NCBI GenBank assembly: GCA_022793335.1
Contig: JAAWCQ010000002.1
Coordinates: 1-52,391, forward strand
Origin: Clostridia bacterium
GTDB taxonomy: Bacteria > Bacillota > Clostridia > Christensenellales > UBA1242
Direction: 5' to 3'
DNA: 52,391 nt
The position numbers were made by a program, and so were the translations under genes. How positions within the stretch are numbered: position 1 is the stretch's first letter; each line of letters opens with the position of its first letter. A model generated the notes under the pieces. That model saw only the letters and a list, made by a program, of their open reading frames with translations. It was not told the DNA's origin and did not search any database. Shown here in pieces: positions 43,932 to 50,522 of this stretch.

Positions 43932-44408
43932 ATGATTAAACAAGATCTTAAAAAGGTTATGAGAAAAGTTGTGGAAAGATATCCAGAATTGAGAGAGGCT
44001 TCAAAAAAGAAGATTGATTTCAGCAAAAAAGATGTCATTTCTGCTGCAAGTGATATCGATACTTTATATTTCAATCCGAAATATTTTAAAGGCTTGTCAG
44101 AGGAAGAAAGGATTGGCGTGGTGGCTTTTATTCTTACTGAATCTCAATTAAGACTTGTAGAACGGGCAAAAGACAAAAATTTAGATATGTGGACATTGGC
44201 ATGCAACGCAACTATTATTGAAAAACTCAGACAAGATGGATTAAAATTACCAAAGGAAGGCATATCTTTTAAAGAAGCAAAAGATAAGACGGTGGATGAG
44301 GTTTATGAGGTGCTTCAAGGCTTAGGAAGATCTTTTGAAGAAATAGTTGATGAAGCGTCGAAAAATAAATCCATTCAAAATTTCATGGAAGAAGAAAAAG
44401 AAATTTAA
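43932..44408 (+). CDS. Degenerate DUF2201-like (vWA-associated metallopeptidase-like) protein
   Basis: 158 residues, AAGGAG before the ATG. The block LYFNPKYFKGLSEEERIGVV AF and DMWTLACNATIIEKLRQDGL KLP resemble the N-terminal domain of DUF2201 vWA-associated putative metallopeptidases, where the equivalent of ILTESQLRLVER is the zinc motif HELLHVALRH. Here both histidines are lost. It would therefore be non-catalytic, perhaps a regulatory or structural version. No partner MoxR gene is nearby. Assignment is by pattern recall. Confidence 0.5.
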   Translation: MIKQDLKKVMRKVVERYPELREASKKKIDFSKKDVISAASDIDTLYFNPKYFKGLSEEERIGVVAFILTESQLRLVERAKDKNLDMWTLACNATIIEKLRQDGLKLPKEGISFKEAKDKTVDEVYEVLQGLGRSFEEIVDEASKNKSIQNFMEEEKEI

Positions 44409-44439
44409 TTCATTGCCGTAATTATAATAAAGTGATGCT

Positions 44440-44471
44440 AAAAAAGGATGATAAATTCATCCTCTTTTTTT
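44440..44471 (+). terminator. Terminator of the 43932 gene
   Basis: AAAAAAGGATGA/TCATCCTCTTTTTT stem with a six-base loop. Confidence 0.85.
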
Positions 44472-44531
44472 GTTTTCAACAATTATTTAAGCTTGACATC
44501 AAAACTGTATTTTGCATTTAAGCTTTTTAAT

Positions 44532-45650
44532 TTAAAATTTTTCATCTTCGTCATCGATATCATTTTCGTCATCAATATCTTTGCAACACTTTTTCAACTG
44601 CGCCCTTATTTCTTGATAAGCTTTTGAATTTGCAAGCATTTGGTCTAAGTCAGCTTTACGGTTAAACGATAATAATAAGTTGATTGCATCTCCTTTTTGC
44701 AGGCAATATACAAATTTTCCTTCTTTAATCAATTTGTTTATAAGATCACCACTTGGATTTTGTTTTATATCAAATTTAGAGTTTCCATAAGTGAATTCAA
44801 CCAGTGTGCTCATAATAAGATTTTTACTAATGTTATGTTTAACTGCCTGATCAAATGTCCTGTCAATCATTAACGATTTTGGGTAAAGTTTGGCTTCCTT
44901 AATAAAGTCATTGGCACTTTTCTCGTCAGGTTTAGGAGTCTTTTTTTCTAAAGCAGGTTTATTAAAAATCTTTAAAAGTTTTTGATAAGAAGGGCAATTC
45001 TCTTTTAAATAATTATATGTATCTTCATCATTAAATGCATGTAAAGTTACTCTTCGTTTATCTGATATATCACAGTAAATTACTTTGTCTTTATTTTCTT
45101 TTAAAAATTTTTTACACTCATCAAATTGGTCTTTAAATGGTGCGAAATATTTGCATGGTAATCCATGTGTATCGCAGTAGTTTGAAAAATAATTAGATAT
45201 TGAAACGAAATAATCGCGATTTTCTAAACCCTTTCGTTCTTTTTTAAAGCTTTCAAGAACATCATCAATAATCAGTTTTCCTTCAAAAGCTTTTACAATA
45301 TCAAGTACAACTTCTTCTTTTTCAACAAATTCTTCAATTAAGTCTGGATCAATATATTTCTCTCTATCTTCAATTGCCATTATCCAAGGCAGTGGTTTCA
45401 AAAATTCAGCTAAATCTTCAACCGTGTTTATTTCTTTTTCCACAATAAAATAATTTTCGGCACCTAAGTCGCAATTAAATCCTAGTTTTTCAATTTGATG
45501 ATAAACTTCTTCGTTATAAACAGCATGATCAGGTATATAATATTCATCGTTCCAAGTGTCAATATCAGCAATATAAAAATCCGATGTACCAGCATCATAT
45601 CCATTTCCTATAATAGCAATGAATTTTTTGCAATTTTTATAATCTTTCAT
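44532..45650 (-). CDS. Hypothetical acidic protein, 372 residues
   Basis: Not recognised. GAAGGAG lies seven bases before the ATG and there is a strong own promoter. The N-terminus (FIAIIGNGYDAGTSDFYIAD IDTWNDEYY) is compact and strand-rich; residues ~235-360 are helical, and the tail is a run of Asp/Glu (DDENDIDDEDEKF). No signal peptide or membrane segment. It lies between the host core and the left end of the integrated element, so it may be accessory. Confidence 0.6.
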   Translation of the reverse strand: MKDYKNCKKFIAIIGNGYDAGTSDFYIADIDTWNDEYYIPDHAVYNEEVYHQIEKLGFNCDLGAENYFIVEKEINTVEDLAEFLKPLPWIMAIEDREKYIDPDLIEEFVEKEEVVLDIVKAFEGKLIIDDVLESFKKERKGLENRDYFVSISNYFSNYCDTHGLPCKYFAPFKDQFDECKKFLKENKDKVIYCDISDKRRVTLHAFNDEDTYNYLKENCPSYQKLLKIFNKPALEKKTPKPDEKSANDFIKEAKLYPKSLMIDRTFDQAVKHNISKNLIMSTLVEFTYGNSKFDIKQNPSGDLINKLIKEGKFVYCLQKGDAINLLLSFNRKADLDQMLANSKAYQEIRAQLKKCCKDIDDENDIDDEDEKF

Positions 45651-45671
45651 AAATATCTCCTTCTTTTAAAG

Positions 45672-45700
45672 ATTATATCACATAGACACTATACTGTCAA
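45672..45700 (-). promoter_or_regulatory. Strong promoter of the 372-residue protein gene
   Basis: Perfect consensus TTGACA and TATAAT with a 17-base spacer, on the minus strand, 22 bases before the start codon. Confidence 0.85.
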
Positions 45701-45819
45701 GTTTATGAAAAATTAAAAAAGTTGATAATCTGTTTATAATGCAAGTTAAGAAAATTATTTTGAAAGAAAAAACAAAGCCTTCTAATAAAAAAAATAGTGA
45801 TGCAAGCTAAGTTTGCCGC

Positions 45820-45875
45820 TTCAGCCTTCGGCAGTTAACCTTTATATAAAAAAAAGATTATAGTTTTTCTATAAT
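45820..45875. repeat. Flanking repeat, left copy
   Basis: A ~55-base sequence beginning TTCAGCCTTCGGCAGTTAAC C and running through the terminator hairpin. It recurs at 52337-52391 with one substitution and a one-A indel. Because the right copy is cut by the window end, it is longer than shown. Confidence 0.75.
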
Positions 45876-45879
45876 CTTT
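45853..45879 (-). terminator. tRNA-type terminator next to attL
   Basis: Perfect 11-bp stem AAAGATTATAG/CTATAATCTTT. The T-run is on the minus strand (TTTTTTTTATA), so it would terminate transcripts of a minus-strand tRNA ending at the att core. Confidence 0.7.
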
Positions 45880-45892
45880 ACTGGCTCCCCAA
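45879..45892. other. attL: attL core
   Basis: TACTGGCTCCCCAA, repeated exactly at 52251-52264. The complement, TTGGGGAGCCA, is the 3' end of a tRNA-Asn-type acceptor arm with CCA. Left of the core is the host repeat; right of it is element sequence. Confidence 0.75.
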
Positions 45893-46101
45893 ATGAATAC
45901 TTGCGTGAAACCTTTAACCACAAAAAACTATTTGCTAGATTTAATAATAAGTATCGACCAGCAAAAAGTCAAGCAAATTTCAATATATTAAATAAAAGAG
46001 AAAAACTTTGGGCAATTATGACTGTATTAAAAGTTGAAGAGAAAGAAAAGTTTTTAAATGTTAAGTTTGTTAAGAAGAGTTGTCTTGAATATCATAGATA
46101 A
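45880..46101 (+). CDS. Open frame at the left end, continuing the recombinase frame in the circular form
   Basis: From the att core the frame is open for 73 codons (TGSPNEYLRETFNHKKLFARFN...EYHR) with no ribosome site and no ATG at its head. It is in the same frame relative to the core as the recombinase at the right end, whose codons 584-587 also read TGSP. Joining the two ends, as in a circle, would therefore give one continuous recombinase frame of 656 codons. In the integrated state this piece is orphaned. The Lys-rich composition is protein-like. Confidence 0.5.
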   Translation, partial: TGSPNEYLRETFNHKKLFARFNNKYRPAKSQANFNILNKREKLWAIMTVLKVEEKEKFLNVKFVKKSCLEYHR

Positions 46102-46107
46102 AATTTT

Positions 46108-46132
46108 ATTTATTATAAATAATAATATAAAT
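46108..46132. repeat. 25-base AT-rich repeat, copy 1
   Basis: Identical to 52164-52188. It contains the dyad TTATTATAAATAATAA. It follows directly after the stop codon at 46101. Confidence 0.85.
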
Positions 46133-46213
46133 TTATAAAAATAAAGATAACTATAGAGTATACTACAAGGTATAAAATAATTTTTAAAAATATGTTATAA
46201 GAGATAAATTAAT

Positions 46214-46242
46214 TTGACTTGAAAACAAAATAGTGATAAAAT
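46214..46242 (+). promoter_or_regulatory. Promoter of rep
   Basis: TTGACT, 17 bases, TAAAAT. The ~130-base leader contains an ACACC/GGTGT hairpin (46248-46264) and the inverted repeat copy. Confidence 0.65.
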
Positions 46243-46330
46243 GCTCACACCAAGTGATAGGTGTTTAAAAAAAGGAGGACAAATTTTTTTTGAAACTATG
46301 ACAAAACACTTCTTAAGTAATTTTCTTTTT

Positions 46331-46351
46331 ATATTATTATTTATAATAAAT
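46331..46351. repeat. 25-base repeat, inverted copy (21 bases)
   Basis: Exact reverse complement of the first 21 bases of the copy at 46108. With it, this brackets the rep promoter region. Confidence 0.8.
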
Positions 46352-46370
46352 CATTTTATGGAGGAAAATT

Positions 46371-47195
46371 ATGAGAGAAGTAAATTTAAATTTTGTCATT
46401 ACCAATTATGATAATGGCACAACCTCAATTCAGAGGCGAAGAACAGACCCTAAGGCAGGAATGCCGACGGGTCGCACAAAGGAATGAAATAGTCGTGTTA
46501 GAAATGAGCAACAGCCATTCATCACAGTTAAACAATATGAGAATGCTATTTATAGATATGAGAAAAAACTCAAGGTAGATTTAATTAATCACGATTATAA
46601 AGTGTTGATGCTACCTACAAATATTGAAATGGACTATTTCGTTTTTCAAGCAGAGGTCAAAAAGTTTATAGCGAATTTTCGTTATGAATATAAAGATACT
46701 GAATATATCAATGCAATAGAGTGTTATGAAAATGGTTTCAATCGCTTTCACTCTCATTTGCTTGTTATCTTCAAAGATAAAGCCCCTGCTATGAATGAAA
46801 AGTGGTTGAAAGACCATTGGGGATTTGGAAAAGTTGTTATTCGCGATCCAAGAGAATTTGAAGAAAGCGACGCAATTCGCTATTTAACAAAATACAAATG
46901 GAATAATGTGCAAGATGAAAATCCTAAACTAACCAAATTTCCTCAGTTTGCCAAATTTGTTTCTACTAGTAGAAACTTACCAAAGGCAAATATTACTTCA
47001 CAAGAAAATGTGGATTATAAAACTGCTGTCAACACCGCCAACACACTTTTGCAACAGCAAGGTGCTAAGGTAAATAAAAGAACACACTTTCACGATAACA
47101 ATGTTTATTTTGATGGTGCAACTATCTACAATGTTGACAACTCAAAATCACTTGGTTTAAAAGATGACAACTTACTATTTGAGGACTTTGATTAA
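46371..47195 (+). CDS. rep: Rolling-circle replication initiator (HUH Rep) with an in-frame TGA
   Basis: Begins at an ATG with GGAGG eight bases upstream. After 38 codons there is TGA (46485-46487), then the same frame continues for 236 codons to TAA. The post-TGA section is protein-like from its first residue (NSRVRNEQQPFITVKQYENA) and has no usable start until GTG-TTG-ATG at 46602, which would remove most of this region. Counting TGA as one residue: motif I around VLMLPTNIEMD (~78), the HUH pair H127-x-H129 in FNRFHSHLLVIF, and the nicking Tyr motif Y171-x2-K174. It would nick the element's origin and start replication. Either UGA is decoded (as Trp), or the gene is a pseudogene or uses the internal start. 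Confidence 0.75.
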
Positions 47196-47209
47196 ATCTT
47201 TTAAAAAAG

Positions 47210-47240
47210 AAATATGGGATTCCTTAACCCATATTTTTTT
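47210..47240 (+). terminator. Terminator of rep
   Basis: ATATGGG/CCCATAT stem, then T7, 15 bases after the rep stop. Confidence 0.85.
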
Positions 47241-47269
47241 ATGCTAAATTTATCATATAAGGAGATATC

Positions 47270-47407
47270 ATGAAAGAAGATAAATTTGACTTAAACAAAC
47301 TGTTAGCCCCAAGCACAAGTGAAGAAATGATTTCGCAAGTTGCGTATGATATTAAAGAAATTCAACAACTGCTTAAAAAGTTGGAAGTCAAAGGTATCTT
47401 CATTTGA
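47270..47407 (+). CDS. Small hypothetical protein, 45 residues
   Basis: Not recognised. AAGGAG is six bases before the ATG. It begins MKEDKFDLNKLLAPSTSEEM and ends KGIFI before TGA; if TGA were Trp, four more codons follow (WKID) before TAA. A short helical acidic/basic protein, probably a regulatory peptide of the element. Confidence 0.55.
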   Translation: MKEDKFDLNKLLAPSTSEEMISQVAYDIKEIQQLLKKLEVKGIFI

Positions 47408-47438
47408 AAGATAGATTAAAGAAAGGAGGTGAAAGAAA

Positions 47439-47597
47439 ATGAAATTTGAAAGTGAAAACTTAGGTTATCCTTTAAGAAATATAGAATGAGAAATAACAGA
47501 CAGTGTTCTATTATTTATAGAAAGTATAATTGAAATAGTTGACAAGAATAAGCAGAATATAGTTTTAAATGAATTGAGAAACAAATTAAAAAAATAA
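47439..47597 (+). CDS. Small ORF with in-frame TGA, 52 codons
   Basis: AAAGGAGGTGA immediately precedes the ATG. Codons 1-16 read MKFESENLGYPLRNIE, then TGA (47487-47489), then the frame continues EITDSVLLFIESIIEIVDKN to KLKK and TAA. The whole is a plausible small protein only if TGA is read through, giving NIE-W-EITDS. A terminator hairpin overlaps its end. Function unknown. Confidence 0.5.
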
Positions 47598-47625
47598 AAT
47601 GAAATCAAAAGAGATTTCATTTTTT
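47596..47625. terminator. Terminator between convergent element genes
   Basis: ATGAAATC/GATTTCAT stem with flanking A- and T-runs. It starts next to the XRE stop codon TGA, which therefore functions as a real stop in that gene. Confidence 0.7.
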
Positions 47626-47919
47626 CAACAATGTCAAAATTGCTTCTTTCTTATCTTGACCAATATTTTTAAATTCTTCAATAAGTTTCATGTCTTGTTT
47701 AAATTCGTTTATATTGTGATAGAAAAATTCTTCTTCAGTCATTCCACAAGCCTCAATAATCTTCAACAACACTTCCATACTTGGTAAGAAATCTTTTTTA
47801 CTCTCAAGTCGATTTATATAACCATCGTGCATATCAATCATTTGTGACAATGCTCTTGCGGATAAATTTGCTTTTTGTCTTGCTATTCCAATACGAGTAA
47901 TAATGTCGATATTATTCAT
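47617..47919 (-). CDS. XRE-family repressor-like protein
   Basis: 100 residues; AGGAGG lies five bases before the ATG. A helix-turn-helix occupies residues ~8-60 (IGIARQKANLSARALSQMID MHDGYINRLESKKDFLPSME), with a C-terminal helix FKNIGQDKKEAILTLL. It is divergent from the membrane protein gene, whose promoter carries direct repeats (48014-48055) that suit an operator. It probably controls the element's cargo or its own gene. Confidence 0.8.
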   Translation of the reverse strand: MNNIDIITRIGIARQKANLSARALSQMIDMHDGYINRLESKKDFLPSMEVLLKIIEACGMTEEEFFYHNINEFKQDMKLIEEFKNIGQDKKEAILTLLKK

Positions 47920-48013
47920 CAATTCCTCCTAGTTCTCGTAATATATCAACATTATAAATTTAATTCGACCGCTTGCATAAACACTCTTTGCCGCAAAACA
48001 AATAAAATATAGT

Positions 48014-48055
48014 AATGTATGCTATTTTATTGACTTTTATCGCAATGTATGTTAT
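48014..48055. promoter_or_regulatory. Candidate operator: two direct 12-base repeats
   Basis: AATGTATGCTAT (48014-48025) and AATGTATGTTAT (48044-48055) are spaced by 30 bases (close to three helical turns). They bracket the -35 and overlap the -10 of the promoter at 48030-48058, as a repressor site would. Confidence 0.5.
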
Positions 48056-48058
48056 AAT
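48030..48058 (+). promoter_or_regulatory. Promoter of the element membrane-protein gene
   Basis: TTGACT, 17 bases, TATAAT, overlapped by the repeat operator. AAAGGAG follows 10 bases later. Confidence 0.8.
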
Positions 48059-48081
48059 AACTCTATAAAAGGAGTTATTTT

Positions 48082-49896
48082 ATGAAAAAATTCTTCAAGA
48101 GTTTGATGATAGTTTCTTTTATACTGGTTATTTCTATTACATATACTTCAAATTTTTTGACCTACAATACAACTAATGCCGAACAAAATGAGAGTGTAAT
48201 TAATTTATCTCAAAAAGAATTGCTCTCAAATTTCGTAGATGATTATTTTATATTTTTGCAAACTTGGAGTCACGCATATTTTGAATCTACTCAAGGCGAA
48301 CTAGATTGGATTTTGGACAAAAACAAATTGCATTATGAAATTTATTTATTAGATTTTGATAATAAGTATATGCAAGAATATCCTTTCGGCAATCTCGTTT
48401 ACAACGATGAGTTCAATATGTTTGCACTTGAGATGTATGACACAAATCAAATATATTTACTAGAGCATTATGTTTCAAATGGATTGTTAGATATAACTGA
48501 TATACTCTCTATAAGTCTTAAAGCATTGCCCTATGAATTTGGTGGGCATATACCAAGCCATTATAAAACATTAAAAACCAAAAACTCTAATGATGTTCAA
48601 TATGAAAATCTATTAGAATTATATATTCCCTCGTTAAAGAGAATATATGAGAATAAAACGATTTACCCAGATGCAACGATACAACCACAAGAAACATATT
48701 TACTTGAAAGTTATAATGAGTATTTGTTAAGCATTCAAAATTACAATTTGTTAATAAATATTTTAAATTTGAACGATAGCAATCATGACAGCCAAGATGA
48801 TAAAAATAATGAAAATACTAATGAAAACAAAGGAAATAGCGAAATGAATATCTCAATAATAATTATTATTATTTTATTTATAGTTGTATTAGCATTTTTA
48901 ATAACTGGTTTATTTCTTTTAATTAAAAGAGATAATAAAGTTTTTATTATAGTCTCATTAGTTTTATTTTTGATTTATGCAATACTTTTATCAACAATAG
49001 GTTTTCAAGGACAATATATTTATATTCTTAGTTCTGCACCAATGTTTACAATTAATTTGATTTTAATTATCTATCATAAAAAAGAGCAATCTCAGCCATC
49101 AGCAACTGCAAATTTTCAAAATGATATGAAAATTGAGGGCTTTGATAATAACGGAAAAGATGAAAGTAAAGTTGAACAACCTCCAAAACTAACTTGGGAA
49201 GAAATCAGTGAAGAAGAAAAAAAGATATACATTGACAATGCAATTAAACAACTTTATGAAAAACAACTAAATGACACAAAATTAGAAATGTCAAGACAAC
49301 AAAGAGCATTAAAGAAAGATAGTTTGGACACGAAAGAATTTTATCTAGAAGACTTGACCGATGAAGAAAAAGTGGAAGTTGAGAAAATTGCAAAAGCTGA
49401 ATACATAACTGGAGAAAAAATTGAAACTAAGCCAATAAATAATGTTCCAGCGACTGCAACTGAAACAAGTAAAAAATTTATTAAGGGCGGAATTAAATGG
49501 TTTGTTTTAAATTCTATGATTTCAACAACTGCACGAAATAGAAATACTAAAACAGCAACCTTTAATAAAGACGGAACGATAAAGATTGAGGATAATTCAA
49601 ACAAGGCAAGTGCTATTCGCCCATGTGGAAAATGTACAGCGGTGTCAGGCGAAAAACCTATTGACTTTGTTGTAGGATTAAATCCGTTTACAAAAACTTT
49701 CAGTTGCTGTGGAGTATTCCACGGATTTAGTTTTAAGAATGAAGATATCATAGAATACAAGCAAATCTCTTCAAATTCAAACAGCGAAAGGTATGAACTT
49801 TTACATATTAATGGCAAAAAAATAAGTTTGTCATTAACGCCGCTTGGAGCAGATTTGTTGAACGCAGTTTTAGGGAACGAAAAGTTTAAAAGTTAA
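48082..49896 (+). CDS. Large hypothetical membrane protein of the element
   Basis: Not recognised. 604 residues with AAAGGAG before the ATG. Residues 6-27 are a signal peptide or anchor (KSLMIVSFILVISITYTSNF), then an external domain of ~220 residues, then three closely spaced hydrophobic segments in ~257-330 (NISIIIIIILFIVVLAFLIT, KVFIIVSLVLFLIYAILLST and IYILSSAPMFTINLILIIY). A cytoplasmic-side region (~335-604) includes a Glu/Lys-rich stretch and a C-terminal fold with CGKC and SCCGVFHGF. It is the main cargo of the element; the role is unknown (cell-surface exclusion, toxin or immunity are possible guesses). Confidence 0.55.
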   Translation: MKKFFKSLMIVSFILVISITYTSNFLTYNTTNAEQNESVINLSQKELLSNFVDDYFIFLQTWSHAYFESTQGELDWILDKNKLHYEIYLLDFDNKYMQEYPFGNLVYNDEFNMFALEMYDTNQIYLLEHYVSNGLLDITDILSISLKALPYEFGGHIPSHYKTLKTKNSNDVQYENLLELYIPSLKRIYENKTIYPDATIQPQETYLLESYNEYLLSIQNYNLLINILNLNDSNHDSQDDKNNENTNENKGNSEMNISIIIIIILFIVVLAFLITGLFLLIKRDNKVFIIVSLVLFLIYAILLSTIGFQGQYIYILSSAPMFTINLILIIYHKKEQSQPSATANFQNDMKIEGFDNNGKDESKVEQPPKLTWEEISEEEKKIYIDNAIKQLYEKQLNDTKLEMSRQQRALKKDSLDTKEFYLEDLTDEEKVEVEKIAKAEYITGEKIETKPINNVPATATETSKKFIKGGIKWFVLNSMISTTARNRNTKTATFNKDGTIKIEDNSNKASAIRPCGKCTAVSGEKPIDFVVGLNPFTKTFSCCGVFHGFSFKNEDIIEYKQISSNSNSERYELLHINGKKISLSLTPLGADLLNAVLGNEKFKS

Positions 49897-50132
49897 TCAA
49901 CCTTATTCCCCTTGTTAATACAAAAGTAAATAAAATATATATCAAAACAGTTGATGCCGGAAAATAACCGTGGTTTTGCTGGGGATAGCGATAGATAAGA
50001 AGAAAAGTAAAGACAGTGAAAAACAAATCACTGTCTTTTTTCTATGCATTTAAAATTTTTGTGCGTAAAAAGGCTCGATTATTTACATCTACTGTATATA
50101 TAATTATAAATATTTAAGAGGGGGTGAAGAAA
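49897..50132. other. Region after the membrane-protein gene, with a terminator
   Basis: No gene. GTTGATGCCGGAAAATAACC G and GGTTTTGCTGGGGATAGCG at ~49951-49990 may be part of a Rep origin, but no nick motif can be proven. Confidence 0.3.
50009..50041 (+). terminator. Terminator of the membrane-protein gene
   Basis: AAAGACAGTG/CACTGTCTTT stem with an A-rich loop and a T-run. Confidence 0.85.
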
Positions 50133-50300
50133 ATGGAAGATAAATTTAATGGTGCTACAGAGTTTGAAAAAGAATTGGCAAAGAGTTTGTTTGAGATTTT
50201 GAAAGGAAAGATTATTGATTTTATGGAATATTGCATTATGACACATGATGTTGATGGCATAAATAATTTATTGAAATTGCTTGAAGAGAATAGGTTTTAA
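50133..50300 (+). CDS. Small hypothetical protein, 55 residues
   Basis: Not recognised. GAGGGGGTGA precedes the ATG. Begins MEDKFNGATEFEKELAKSLF and ends in NNLLKLLEENRF; helical, with no Trp and no TGA. It is followed by the third AT-rich repeat and the recombinase unit. Confidence 0.55.
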   Translation: MEDKFNGATEFEKELAKSLFEILKGKIIDFMEYCIMTHDVDGINNLLKLLEENRF

Positions 50301-50310
50301 GGTGGAGAGC

Positions 50311-50335
50311 ATTTATTTTAAATAATAATATAAAT
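50311..50335. repeat. 25-base AT-rich repeat, copy 3
   Basis: 24 of 25 bases match the copy at 46108; the next bases (AGCGGAA) also match those after the 52164 copy (GGCGGAA). Confidence 0.8.
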
Positions 50336-50363
50336 AGCGGAATTTTTAATAAAGGGAGAAGAG

Positions 50364-50522
50364 ATGAAAGTTGATAAGATAACCCTCAGCAAGAAAACTT
50401 TGCTTGAGAAAAAGTGAGAGTGAGTGCAAGAGGAAGATGAAATAAATTTAAATCCATTTTTTAGTGTGATATATGAAATTATGAACGAAGAGGAGAAAGA
50501 AGATGAAGAAAAAACAGAATAG
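50364..50522 (+). CDS. Small ORF with two in-frame TGAs, overlapping the recombinase
   Basis: GGGAGAAG precedes the ATG. The frame reads MKVDKITLSKKTLLEKK, TGA, E, TGA, VQEEDEINLNPFFSVIYEIM, then an acidic tail to TAG. Reading TGA as Trp gives KK-W-E-W-VQEED. The last 20 bases overlap the recombinase start (50503), so it may act as a coupled leader that controls recombinase translation. If both TGA codons are stops, it is only a 17-residue peptide. Confidence 0.5.

Noticed and set aside
1-45878. Genetic code 4 (UGA = Trp) for the host
   Set aside because: Several intact host genes end in TGA at sensible places (10132, 13025, 16590, 26756, 29456), with the next gene overlapping or starting soon after.
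46393-46578. 61-residue frame overlapping the start of rep
   Set aside because: No ribosome site, and the rep frame carries the protein-like sequence.
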